Shown piece by piece: positions 40,297 through 49,746 of a stretch of DNA of 64,000 bases. Both the position numbers and the translations under genes were made by a program. The notes beneath the pieces are model-generated. The model had not been told where the DNA came from. It made no database searches and was given only the letters and a program-made list of their open reading frames with translations. This DNA comes from Bacillus spongiae (GTDB lineage: Bacteria > Bacillota > Bacilli > Bacillales > Bacillaceae_K), in the NCBI RefSeq assembly GCF_037120725.1, contig NZ_JBBAXC010000008.1:124001-188000 (forward strand). The letters are read 5' to 3'. Numbering within the stretch: the first letter of the stretch is position 1; every line of letters starts with the position of its first letter.

Positions 40297-42894
40297 ATGG
40301 AAGTTGTCGTACCTTACGCTGGAATCGTTCTACTAGTTGGACCATCTAATAGTGGTAAATCGACTGTTTTAAAAAACTTAGTGAAAAAGGAACAACTGCT
40401 TTCTTCCGAAGTGGTTAGTTCAGATGATTTTAGAGTGTTAGTAAGTGATATTGAATTTATAGATTGGAAGCAACGGTCAAATGATGAATCAGATTCTCTC
40501 TATGACCAATATCAAAAGATATCAAGGGAAGCCTTTTCATTAATGGACTCATTAATTGAAACAAGGTGTAGGCTGAACAAGTTAACGATTGTTGATGCAA
40601 CGCATTTACATCCTGATGACCGTAAAAGGTATATCACAATGGCTAAAAACAATCATGTACCAATTGTAGCAATCATATTAGATGTTGATCAAAATATCTT
40701 ACTTGAAAGAGACGAAATGCGTGAGAACCCAAGAGGAAAAAGGAGAATCAAGCAACAATATCAAGTCTTTAAAAGAGAGAAACGCTTTATTAAAAAAGAA
40801 GGTTACCATGCAACATATTTCATCCGTCATTCTGATGAAATGGTATTAAAAAGACATAGTAAAAACCCTATTGAGTTAGATGTTGGTAAAGGAATAGATA
40901 TCATCGGCGATGTACATGGTTGCTTTGATGAAATGATTGAAATTCTTGAGGAATTGGGATACGAACAAAACCAAGATAATTTTTATATCCATCCAGAAGG
41001 TAGAAAGTTTTTGTCTCTTGGAGATATCATGAGTAGAGGACCAAAATCGTTAGAAACGATGCAATTCTTCTTGAGGCACGTTAAGCATGACCTCGCATAT
41101 ATGATAGATAGTAATCACGGCTGGAAAATAGCTAGATGGCTAGACGGTAGGAAAGTTACTTTAAGCCATGGTGACGAACTTGTAGAAGAAGAAATGAAAC
41201 AATTCCAAGAACAATATGGTGAAGCACCTACTATAGAATTAAAAAAGGAATTAAAGAAATTTCTTCTTCGTGCACCCTCTCACTATGTATTGACCAATAA
41301 TGATATACCATTATTGGTTTGTGCCCATGCAGGAATTAAAGACGAATTTATTGGGAAACAATCTTATGAAGTGAGTGATTATTGTCGCTATGGAGATACC
41401 GGTGGTATTGATAGTGATGGTAAGCCAATTAGAAAAGATTGGTCAATTCATCATAAAACTAACACACTAATCGTTTGGGGACATGATCCAAAACCTAAGC
41501 CACTTATTAGTAACAATACAATTAATATTGATCAAGGTGTAGTTTTTGGTGGTGAGTTAACAGCCTTACGCTACCCAGAAAAGGAATTTGTTTCTGTTAA
41601 AGCTAAAAAAAATTACTCAGGAGCTGCTAGTAATCCATTAAAAGAGCTGGAGAAAAAACGATTAGATCCCCCGAATATTTCCAAGTTCATTAATGGTTAC
41701 TCCGTTTTAACCGAGGACTTAGCGAAAATTCACATTCCTAAAGAATATGCAATTCCATCAATCGATACAGTATCTCATTATACTGTTCCGATTGAAGAGC
41801 TTGTTTATATTCCACCAACAATGAGCCCTACTCCTCAGCCTTCTGCTTTAAAAGATTATCTTGAACATCCCAAGGAAGTCATTGAATATTATCGAAGGAT
41901 GGGTGTTGAGAAAATGGTTGCTGAAAAGAAGCACATGGGTAGTAGAGGAATATTGATGCTATTTAACTCTAAGAAATCTGGTTTAAAGTACGTCGGACGT
42001 GAAACATTGGGTGTTATATATACAAGATCAGGAAGACGATTCTTTCATGATGAAGTAGAAAGCGATATCCTAAAGAGGCTGAACGACGGATTAAACCACC
42101 ATAATTATTTTCAAAAGTATGAAACTGATTATGTACTGTTAGATGCTGAGATAATGCCTTGGAATCTAAAAGCTAAAGAATTAATTAGTAAACAATATGC
42201 TCACGTGTCTGAAAATGCAAGCCTAGATCGAACTATGATTAAAAGCAAGCTAGAAAAATCTATAAATAATAATAAAGACTTAGAAGCGTGGTTTGCTGAA
42301 TATGATGAAAAACTAAATAATGCCCATATATTTAAAGAAGTTTTTCAAAAGTACTGTTGGGAGATAGAAGATATTAACCAAATTCAGATTGCCCCATTCC
42401 ATGTACTAGCACATAGTAATGAAACGTTCTTTAATAAGCCACATACATGGCATATGGAAATGAATCGAGAATTTGCGAGAATGGTAGACCTTTTTGTAGA
42501 AACAGAATTTATGGTTATTGATGATTCATCGAGTGAAGACGCGGCAATTAATTGGTGGGAAACAATTACAAGTGACGGCCATGAAGGTATCGTTATTAAA
42601 CCAGAAACATTTATATCGAAATCGAATGGTGGTAAGCTCCTACAGCCTGCCATTAAGGTTAGAGGTCGAAAGTACTTAAACATTATTTATGGTATGGATT
42701 ATTTACTACCAGAAAATTTAAACCGATTAAAAAAGAGAAACGTTTCAAAGAAGCAAAAGCTAGCACTTAAGGAATTTTCACTAGGAATAGAAGGTATTCG
42801 AAGGTTTGTTCGAGGAGAATCTATTGAAAGAGTACATGAGTGTGTGCTTGGAACGCTAGCAATGGAGTCGGATCCGGTTGATCCGAGGTTATAA
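40297..42894 (+). CDS. pnkp: Polynucleotide kinase-phosphatase-ligase Pnkp
   Basis: 865 residues from ATG 40297, decided by aaaggagag 7 bases upstream. Three modules: N-terminal P-loop 5'-OH kinase with GPSNSGKST at 15-23; a binuclear metallophosphoesterase from about residue 200 with DIIGDVHGCFDE, GDIMSRGP, SNHGW and CAHAG; and a C-terminal nucleotidyltransferase/ligase with motif I KHMGSRG (Lys545) and the late motifs EGIVIKPE and KVRGRKYL. It heals both ends of a cleaved RNA and, helped by Hen1, joins them. Ends that it handles are those left by tRNA anticodon ribotoxins. Organised as hen1-pnkp, the standard bacterial operon. Confidence 0.96.
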   Translation: MEVVVPYAGIVLLVGPSNSGKSTVLKNLVKKEQLLSSEVVSSDDFRVLVSDIEFIDWKQRSNDESDSLYDQYQKISREAFSLMDSLIETRCRLNKLTIVDATHLHPDDRKRYITMAKNNHVPIVAIILDVDQNILLERDEMRENPRGKRRIKQQYQVFKREKRFIKKEGYHATYFIRHSDEMVLKRHSKNPIELDVGKGIDIIGDVHGCFDEMIEILEELGYEQNQDNFYIHPEGRKFLSLGDIMSRGPKSLETMQFFLRHVKHDLAYMIDSNHGWKIARWLDGRKVTLSHGDELVEEEMKQFQEQYGEAPTIELKKELKKFLLRAPSHYVLTNNDIPLLVCAHAGIKDEFIGKQSYEVSDYCRYGDTGGIDSDGKPIRKDWSIHHKTNTLIVWGHDPKPKPLISNNTINIDQGVVFGGELTALRYPEKEFVSVKAKKNYSGAASNPLKELEKKRLDPPNISKFINGYSVLTEDLAKIHIPKEYAIPSIDTVSHYTVPIEELVYIPPTMSPTPQPSALKDYLEHPKEVIEYYRRMGVEKMVAEKKHMGSRGILMLFNSKKSGLKYVGRETLGVIYTRSGRRFFHDEVESDILKRLNDGLNHHNYFQKYETDYVLLDAEIMPWNLKAKELISKQYAHVSENASLDRTMIKSKLEKSINNNKDLEAWFAEYDEKLNNAHIFKEVFQKYCWEIEDINQIQIAPFHVLAHSNETFFNKPHTWHMEMNREFARMVDLFVETEFMVIDDSSSEDAAINWWETITSDGHEGIVIKPETFISKSNGGKLLQPAIKVRGRKYLNIIYGMDYLLPENLNRLKKRNVSKKQKLALKEFSLGIEGIRRFVRGESIERVHECVLGTLAMESDPVDPRL

Positions 42895-43086
42895 GTAAAT
42901 TATCTTTAATATTAGAAGTTGATATGTAAAAAATGGGTAGATTAATAGAGTGCACTTTCAGGTTGATTGCTCATTTATGCTACGATTCCATACAAGCTAT
43001 GGAGGGAGACTTCACCTTTGAGCCAAGTTGTTCTTTTTATAACCTATGCATTGTCTCTCAAATTCTCTCAATATTGAAATGGCTGT

Positions 43087-43646
43087 TTATAACGACTTAA
43101 ATCTCACATAGAATGTACTCGTTATTTGATAAAAACGGTGATCTTGTTCTACGATATTGTTGAGGTACTTTATTTGTCGGATCGGAATGCCTTTTGGCAT
43201 CGTCCCTCCTTCTTTTAACTCTTGAATTGCTACAGGGTAAGCCGAATTTTGATCGACTGTAATCACACGAGGTTCACCAACATGACAAGCAGCCAAGGCT
43301 TTTTTAATAAAGCACTTGGCTGCTTGTTTATCTTTTGATGCATTTAGGAAAAATCAATCGTATTCCCTGTTCAATCAACTGCACGATAGGTACATTCATG
43401 TTCCTTTGGGTCATATTGATGTAGTCGTTTGAGCCATCCATAAACTTCGCTCCTCCATCATATCTACTAGATCTCGAAAGCTATTATTGTACCGCAAGTA
43501 CCATCTGACCGATAAAGTGATCATATCAGGCTATTAATGTTTCCATTTATATTGATTTTCATACCAATCATTTACTTACCTTTTTAGATTAATAGTATTA
43601 GTATTTCCAAGTTTTTGAGAGTTATCTCAGTTTTTGCACCAGAACC
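43087..43646 (-). mobile_element. IS6-family (IS240-like) insertion sequence, decayed, 3' truncated
   Basis: The transposase is in pieces on the minus strand: VRWYLRYNNSFRDLVDMMEER (about 43440-43510), then LKRLHQYDPKEHECTYRAVD and stop, then the DDE part AACHVGEPRVITVDQNSAYP and AIQELKEGGTMPKGI with IKYLNNIVEQDHRF, ending early near 43087. Terminal repeat ggttctggtgcaaaaact sits at its upstream end (43631-43646). Stops, frameshifts and the lost C-terminus show it is inactive. Confidence 0.85.
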
Positions 43647-43960
43647 TTATACGTTTACGATATTTGTTATTTTTAATGAATAAAAATCAAGAGTCTTTCC
43701 TACTGATAAAAGTGAAGGGAATGGAATTAACACTTTGTTGTTTAATGTCTATTTATATTTAAAAATACCCATCCAAAGTATGGGTATTTTGTTATAATTG
43801 TGAAAACATCTATTATAAAGGGCGGCATTAATCAACTATTCTATAAGTAAATGGTTAATTTGACATTTTCTTGACACATTCTTGTCCTATGATAAACAGG
43901 CTATTAAAAGGAAAATGTAGGTAGAATTTAAAAGAAATTAGCAGGGGGAGGCTGTTTTTC
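43647..43960. promoter_or_regulatory. Leader region of the murE paralogue
   Basis: 314 bases. At 43860-43893: TTGACA, a second TTGACA (43871), the inverted repeat GACA-N6-TGTC (43873-43886) and TATGAT (43888-43893). The same block, in almost the same words, is at 19857-19893. It is probably the promoter with its operator. A small hairpin with aaatacccat / atgggtattt lies near 43764-43791. Confidence 0.5.
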
Positions 43961-45451
43961 TTGAAGCTAAAACAAATTGCAGACCTTTTTATGGTTAAAA
44001 GGACAATCGGGAATATGGAAATAAAAATTAAGGGAATCCAAATGGACTCAAGGAAAATAGAAAAAGGGGATTTATTTATTTGTGTACCAGCAATTGAAGG
44101 CTTTCTTGAAGATCGACATCTCTATGCAGCAGATGCGGTCAAAAAGGGGGCAGTTGCTTTAATCGTAGAGCGTGATGTACCAATAGATGTACCTAAGATT
44201 GTGGTGAAGGATGCTAGAAAAGCGATGGCTATGATAGCATCCCATTATTATGACCACCCTTCAAAAGCGATGCGATTAATAGGAATCACAGGAACAAACG
44301 GTAAAACGACTACCTCATATATTATTGAGAAGATATTAGCTGATAACGACTTTAAAACCGGTTTAATGGGTAATACAGGTGTGAAAATTAACCACAATTG
44401 GTATTCAACAGATATCAATACTCAAGAACCACCAACTCTTCAAAAGAATTTACGAACAATGAAGGAATGCCAAACCGATTATTGTATGATGGAAGTAACT
44501 TCTCAAGGGTTAGATATGGGGAGAGTGTCAGGGTGCCATTTTCGTACAGCTGTATTTACCAACCTAACTCAAGATCACTTAGATTATCATGGGACTGTTG
44601 AAAAGTATAGAGAAACAAAGGGGTTATTCTTTTCACGACTCGGCCATACGTATCAGCCAAACGAATCGAAGTTTGCCGTGTTAAATGCAGATGATCCATC
44701 ATTTGACTTTTTCAAAAAACAAACGACCGTAGAGATCATTACTTATGGAATCGATAATGAAGCGGATGTCATGGCTAAGGATATAGTGATGACGTTAAAT
44801 GGTGTCGAATTTAAACTTGTATCCTTTAAAGGAGAAATAGAAATAAGTCTTCAAATAGTAGGTCGTTTTAATGTATATAATGCTTTAGCAGGAATTGCTG
44901 CGGCACTGATTGAAGATATATCGCTTGAAAATATAAGGGATAGTCTATATGACATGAGGCCTATTGGGGGCCGGATGGAAGCGGTAGATGAAGGACAAGA
45001 TTTTCTTGTATTAGTCGATTATGCACATACACCTGACGCGCTAGAAAATGTTTTACAATCAATCAGCGAGTTTTGCCAACGTAACATTATTACTGTATTT
45101 GGCTGCGGAGGGGATAGAGATGTGTCTAAGCGACCACTAATGGGAGAAATAGCAGGAAATTACAGTGATGTGGTTATTGTGACTTCCGATAATCCTCGTA
45201 CAGAGGATCCTGAAAAAATAGTAAGAGATATTGAAAAAGGAATAGCTAAATCTAATGTGACAAATTATCAGCTTGTTGTGAATAGAGAAGATGCAATTCA
45301 ACAAGCAATCTCAATGGCTGCTCCGAATGATGTTATTCTTATTGCAGGTAAGGGGAGTGAAACCTATCAACTAATAAATGGGACTAAATTTCCATTTGAT
45401 GATAGAGACGTAGCAAGAAAGTCAATAGGCTTTTCCATGGTAATGAATTGA
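43961..45451 (+). CDS. MurE-type UDP-MurNAc-tripeptide synthetase (stand-alone paralogue)
   Basis: 496 residues from TTG 43961 after cagggggag. Mur-ligase domains in order: substrate-binding (1-100, with SRKIEKGDLFICVPA), ATPase (about 105-330, P-loop GITGTNGKTTTS at about 109-120) and C-terminal domain (about 335-490) with SDNPRTEDP. The DNPR motif is the meso-diaminopimelate signature of MurE. It adds the third residue to the peptidoglycan stem. It is not in a division-cell-wall cluster, so it is most likely a second copy; the usual murE would be elsewhere. A role with the IS next to it is not implied. Confidence 0.88.
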   Translation: MKLKQIADLFMVKRTIGNMEIKIKGIQMDSRKIEKGDLFICVPAIEGFLEDRHLYAADAVKKGAVALIVERDVPIDVPKIVVKDARKAMAMIASHYYDHPSKAMRLIGITGTNGKTTTSYIIEKILADNDFKTGLMGNTGVKINHNWYSTDINTQEPPTLQKNLRTMKECQTDYCMMEVTSQGLDMGRVSGCHFRTAVFTNLTQDHLDYHGTVEKYRETKGLFFSRLGHTYQPNESKFAVLNADDPSFDFFKKQTTVEIITYGIDNEADVMAKDIVMTLNGVEFKLVSFKGEIEISLQIVGRFNVYNALAGIAAALIEDISLENIRDSLYDMRPIGGRMEAVDEGQDFLVLVDYAHTPDALENVLQSISEFCQRNIITVFGCGGDRDVSKRPLMGEIAGNYSDVVIVTSDNPRTEDPEKIVRDIEKGIAKSNVTNYQLVVNREDAIQQAISMAAPNDVILIAGKGSETYQLINGTKFPFDDRDVARKSIGFSMVMN

Positions 45452-45741
45452 ATACTGCGCTACACAAAGAATAAAGTTTTATTTAGTAGAGAGCTCTATG
45501 GTTGACCATCATGGAAGGGAATCATGAATAGAGGAGAAGTCCAAGGAGACTCGTCATACTGACGAGTCAGTTGGCTTTAGAAAATGAAAGGTTTCTTCCT
45601 TCGTTAAGCTCATTCATACAGTAAAGGTTTTCCTTCGTGAGCTCCTTATGACGAGGGAGTGTAAAGCTGTGCTTATCGTTTTCTTGTTTTTTCTAACCTT
45701 ACTATTCGTTATTATCTGAATCCATCTTAAAAGAGATTCCG
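45452..45741. repeat. Intergenic region with perfect inverted repeat
   Basis: Convergent gap. At 45548-45568 gactcgtca-tac-tgacgagtc forms a 9-bp perfect hairpin; outer bases ccaa / ttgg extend it with mismatches. No T-run, so its role as a terminator for either gene is uncertain. Confidence 0.5.
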
Positions 45742-47544
45742 TTACGATACACTGGTGGTAGTTTCTTTAAACCAGATACGGTAAAAATCGACCCAACCTT
45801 GTGAGTTGATGAGAGCATGCTGGATTTTTTCATCGCTATGTAGTTCAGATAGGTTTTTATATAAAGGCACTACTTGGCATGCATCTAGTAACATTTTCTC
45901 TATAGATTGAAGCATACCCATCCTTTCTTTTCGGTCAGTCTTTCCTTTTAGCTCACTAACTTTTTGGAAAACCATCCTTTTTAATTTTTGGTTAAGATGG
46001 TGATAGACCGGGCTGTTCTCTGTCAGTAAAAATTGTAAAAAACTTACTTCTTCTTGCTCTGTCAATGTTGCGCTGTCATGAACGATATCTGCTTTCTCCA
46101 TCGTCTCTCTTTTCAGCAATATCTCTGCTGGAACGAAATGATTCGTTACATTGATTCCGTAATTTTCGAATTTGTCTTTTAACCAGTGTGCATCTTCTAC
46201 ATGATCACGGTCTTGAAAGCTGTATAGATGCAGCTCCTCTCCGTTATAAACACTTTGTTCTAGTAACACCTTGGGGTCTTCTCGAACGAAACATAGCTTG
46301 GGTTGTAAAAAGGACGTAGCATTTTCTTGCCGGAATTCACCGAGTTCTTCCACAAGTAAGGAAGAGTTTGCAATCATTCGAATAGCTTGTTGAAGGAAGG
46401 GGTCTCTCATCGGTCCGTTTTTCTTCCTGTTTAGTGAAAGAAATTGGACATTTTTCTCTAATCGAATTAATGTTTGCGGTCTACTTCTTCCCACTTGGTT
46501 GTCCGTGCTGTATCGGCTATATCCAAATTTTATTTCGTTTTTTACGGGAGTTCTGTCTCCATTTTCTTCTGGTACGTTCCATATTTCCACGGAATCTAAA
46601 AACGGCCTTTCTCTGAAATAGTTCTCATTTGCTTCGAGCACTAACATCGATCCATCATTTTTTTTCAACTTAAACGGACCCGTTCCAATTAATTGCTCAG
46701 CATAAGAATTTATGGCACTACTTCTGCTTACAATTGATAAGTGTTCATCACTCAAAATATCCAGTAAAAGAAAGTTTGGCTTATCGAGAATCAGCGTAAT
46801 ACAATGAGGGTCAATAACCTTCGCCTCTTTCAGCCCCACTAGCATCCACTGAAACGGGCTGTCCTCTATTTCCTGAAAGCGGAGGATGCTGTGTTGAATA
46901 TCGTAAGCAGTCAAGCTGCTTCCATTATGAAATTTTACTCCTTTTCGAATATAGAAGGTCCATTGATCCCCCGCTTCATTAACTTCCCAGTGAAAGGCTA
47001 AGCGAGGCTCAAAAACTAGTGTTTCTTCATTAAAATCCACAAGTGTATCACAAACATGTTTAAGAATATGACATTCCGAGCGAAGTGTAGCGAGCGTCGG
47101 ATCAAGAGGTGAAAAAGGCTGTTTATCATATTTCATTCTAAGGACATCCCGTTGTTTCTGTTCTCTGTTCTCTATCTTGTATCCGAACATCGTATCAATC
47201 CATCGCATAAAAATTGAACTTAGCGATGGGTAGTGGACGTTAAATTTATCGACTAGCTGCTGGGCAGTTTCTAGCTTTCCGTTTATTACATGCTTTTTAG
47301 ACTCTTCAAAGATAAGCTCAATAGGTTCTCTTAAAAAAATCAGTCTCGATTTATTGCCCCGCCCTCTTCCAGGCAACCATTCTACCCAGCCTTCCTTTTC
47401 CCATTTATTGATCGTCATTTTGCTATTTCTAGCTGTACAATACAGCACTTTTGAAATCTCAGAAAGAGAAACTTCATAAACTTTCTCTTTTTTCTCTTTC
47501 GCTAAAGCTATATGTAAACGAAGATAATGCTCCAAAATAATCAT
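45742..47544 (-). CDS. SgrR-type transcriptional regulator with solute-binding domain
   Basis: 600 residues from ATG 47544 (gaaagga 9 bases upstream; the frame is open further but without a site). N-terminal winged helix (about 1-100: SEISKVLYCTARNSKMTINKW and WLPGRGRGNKS) is the SgrR N-domain; residues about 140-590 are an extracytoplasmic-solute-binding-5 fold (PLDPTLATLRSECHILKHV, GVKFHNGSSLTAYDI) with no signal peptide, so the ligand is sensed in the cytoplasm. In Bacillus such genes sit divergent to an MFS exporter, as here, and probably control it. The inducer is unknown. Confidence 0.9.
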   Translation of the reverse strand: MIILEHYLRLHIALAKEKKEKVYEVSLSEISKVLYCTARNSKMTINKWEKEGWVEWLPGRGRGNKSRLIFLREPIELIFEESKKHVINGKLETAQQLVDKFNVHYPSLSSIFMRWIDTMFGYKIENREQKQRDVLRMKYDKQPFSPLDPTLATLRSECHILKHVCDTLVDFNEETLVFEPRLAFHWEVNEAGDQWTFYIRKGVKFHNGSSLTAYDIQHSILRFQEIEDSPFQWMLVGLKEAKVIDPHCITLILDKPNFLLLDILSDEHLSIVSRSSAINSYAEQLIGTGPFKLKKNDGSMLVLEANENYFRERPFLDSVEIWNVPEENGDRTPVKNEIKFGYSRYSTDNQVGRSRPQTLIRLEKNVQFLSLNRKKNGPMRDPFLQQAIRMIANSSLLVEELGEFRQENATSFLQPKLCFVREDPKVLLEQSVYNGEELHLYSFQDRDHVEDAHWLKDKFENYGINVTNHFVPAEILLKRETMEKADIVHDSATLTEQEEVSFLQFLLTENSPVYHHLNQKLKRMVFQKVSELKGKTDRKERMGMLQSIEKMLLDACQVVPLYKNLSELHSDEKIQHALINSQGWVDFYRIWFKETTTSVS

Positions 47545-47650
47545 TAGAACATTCCTTTCTTTAAAAGATGAAGTGATTATACCTCTATTTCTACGCTTTT
47601 TCATCTTTTCTCTTCTTTATAGAATGAAGGTAGTGAAAGGAATGATGAAT

Positions 47651-48859
47651 ATGAAGCACCAAATTCTGAACCGTTATCCAGCTGTGGTCTGGATTCGCTT
47701 GTATGGAGAGTTACTGACAAGTGTTACTGGGTCTATGCTCGCACCCTTTTTCCTTCTCTATCTTTACGAGCAACTGGATGGAAATGTTCTACTTTCGATG
47801 ATCATCATCGGACTTCAACCTCTGGCAGAAGTTCTTTTTACGATAGTGGGAGGAGGGCTGACAGACCGATTAGGAAGAAAGAAAATCATCTTGTTCGGTT
47901 TACTGGCACAGTCTATTTCAATGGCTGGGTTTATATTTGCAGAGAGTGTGTTTTTTTTCGCCCTGTATTATGTCTTAAATGGCCTGGGCCGAGCTGTTTA
48001 TATTCCAGCACAAAGGGCACAAATTGCAGATTCAACAGAAGCCAATATAAGGTCTGAAGTGTTCGCTCTTATTAATACCGTCGCTTCGGTAGGAATGACC
48101 TTAGGGCCAGTGCTAGGGTATTTTGTCTATACACAGGATCCTACTCTCATGTTTGGGTTGCAGTCATCTACTCTCGCCATTTATGCAGTTCTTGTCTATT
48201 TCAAGCTTCCCGAAACAATACCAGTGGATACGAGTGAAAATGAACAAATACCACAGAGATTTAGCCTTAGAACTTTTATATCAAGACATCACTATGTCCT
48301 TAGTCTGATGATATTTAGTTTACCGATTAGTTTTTTTTATGCACAAACAGAATCGAGTTACAGGATTTACATAGAAGACATGTTTTCTGAATATCTTATG
48401 GTTCTGACAATCTTAGCCTCTGTGAAAGCAGTGATGAGTATTTTATGTGAAATTCCTCTCGTGAGATGGAGCAATCGCTATTCTTTTAGAAAAATCATCT
48501 TCATTTCATATAGTTTATATTTTATTGCTGCCATTTCTTACGGATATTCTACTTCTCTATCTTTGCTCGTGATTACTCAACTATTGTTGACCATTGCAGA
48601 AAGCTTGGGGTTAAATCGTTTCTTAAATCATATTTCTGAAATAGCACCGGTTAATGCGCGAGGGCTTTACTTTTCAATTTATGGAACTCATTGGGACTTA
48701 TCACGAATGGGAGGCCCGTTTCTAGGAGGTTTGGTTTTAATAGAATGGGGAGGAGGAGTCTTGTTCCTCTTGTCAGCTTTTCTCCTCCTTATTGGAGGAA
48801 TCGCTCAACTCATTTTAACGTCTGAGAAACCTTCACTCAAAATTTTACAGGAAAAATAA
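47651..48859 (+). CDS. MFS transporter, sugar/drug efflux type
   Basis: 402 residues from ATG 47651, chosen because gtgaaagga is 9 bases upstream; upstream ATGs overlap this site. Twelve membrane segments. Motif A GGGLTDRLGRKKIILFG between helices 2 and 3 and the motif-C-like GMTLGPVLGYFVY in helix 5 mark a drug/H+ antiporter-like MFS. The divergent SgrR-type gene 106 bases away shares the promoter region and probably regulates it. Substrate unknown. Confidence 0.88.
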   Translation: MKHQILNRYPAVVWIRLYGELLTSVTGSMLAPFFLLYLYEQLDGNVLLSMIIIGLQPLAEVLFTIVGGGLTDRLGRKKIILFGLLAQSISMAGFIFAESVFFFALYYVLNGLGRAVYIPAQRAQIADSTEANIRSEVFALINTVASVGMTLGPVLGYFVYTQDPTLMFGLQSSTLAIYAVLVYFKLPETIPVDTSENEQIPQRFSLRTFISRHHYVLSLMIFSLPISFFYAQTESSYRIYIEDMFSEYLMVLTILASVKAVMSILCEIPLVRWSNRYSFRKIIFISYSLYFIAAISYGYSTSLSLLVITQLLLTIAESLGLNRFLNHISEIAPVNARGLYFSIYGTHWDLSRMGGPFLGGLVLIEWGGGVLFLLSAFLLLIGGIAQLILTSEKPSLKILQEK

Positions 48860-49154
48860 AACAACTAACAGACTTTTACTCAAGTTTATGCGCACTTTTT
48901 GTATGTCCTGTTTAAAGAAGATAATGGTTGTGTGGGTGGTCCAAGCTCATTTGCTATTTTTATGATAGTAATGGAACTTGTAATGCTATTCCTCTATTAT
49001 TAATCGAAGTAAGCTTCTGTCAAAATAGTAGAATTGATGAAAAATTAATAGAATAATCAAAAAAAACCTTGCAAGAGGTGTTATTTTAAAATATAATATT
49101 TATAATATATTTGAATATTCAAATAATTCATTCAAGGCGAAAGGGGCTAATTAT

Positions 49155-49235
49155 ATGAACATCGCAATTGCTTTTTTAACATTTTTAGGTGAGGTAATTC
49201 CCTTTGTTATTGACTTGTTAGAATTATTAAAATGA
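49155..49235 (+). CDS. 26-residue amphipathic hydrophobic peptide
   Basis: Sequence starts MNIAIAFLTFLGEVIPF and ends LLELLK; Glu13, Asp20, Glu23 and Lys26 are the only charges, net -2. Shine-Dalgarno gaaagggg lies 8 bases before the ATG and a good terminator 108 bases after the stop, so this is a stand-alone short transcript. Length and pattern resemble delta-lysin and phenol-soluble modulins, leaderless bacteriocins or small membrane toxins. Too short for family assignment; the complete RBS-ORF-terminator unit is the reason to call it. Confidence 0.5.
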   Translation: MNIAIAFLTFLGEVIPFVIDLLELLK

Positions 49236-49746
49236 TGACCCCTCAAAAATAATAAAGTATGAGTGAATTTAGAATGGACTAATATATATTATATATTAGT
49301 ATAGTTTTTGTAGTGGAACAGTCATATAAGGATGATTCCATTTGACCCTAAACAAAGAGTTTGGGGTCATTTTTGTTTTAGTCTTAAATATCGTATTTCT
49401 CGTACATAACCTCATCCTTATACTAGTGATAACTCAAATACTATCTGTTTACTTAGGAAAACTAAATTCTGAATCAGGCTTATGACATTAATGAAAATAA
49501 ACAGTGATAAACTTTAGTACCATATTCTTACTCACTCCACATTGATATAGTAGTATAGTATATTATTTATCCCTAAATTTCCTATTCTTTTTACAGGAGT
49601 ATTAATGTTCTGTTACGTTTCGTCCATTTCCCCCTTAATAAAAATAATGGGCTGTATTATATAAGTGAAAGGAGGTATTATTCAATATTTAATTCTAATT
49701 ACAATAATGATATTGATTTTACTAAACACTTTCTCGGAGGTTTCAA
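49236..49746. other. Gap with terminator
   Basis: 511 bases. At 49343-49374 an 11-bp stem tgaccctaaac / gtttggggtca with T-tail ends the small peptide transcript. The rest holds the leader of the glucanase gene; no other gene recognised. Confidence 0.6.
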
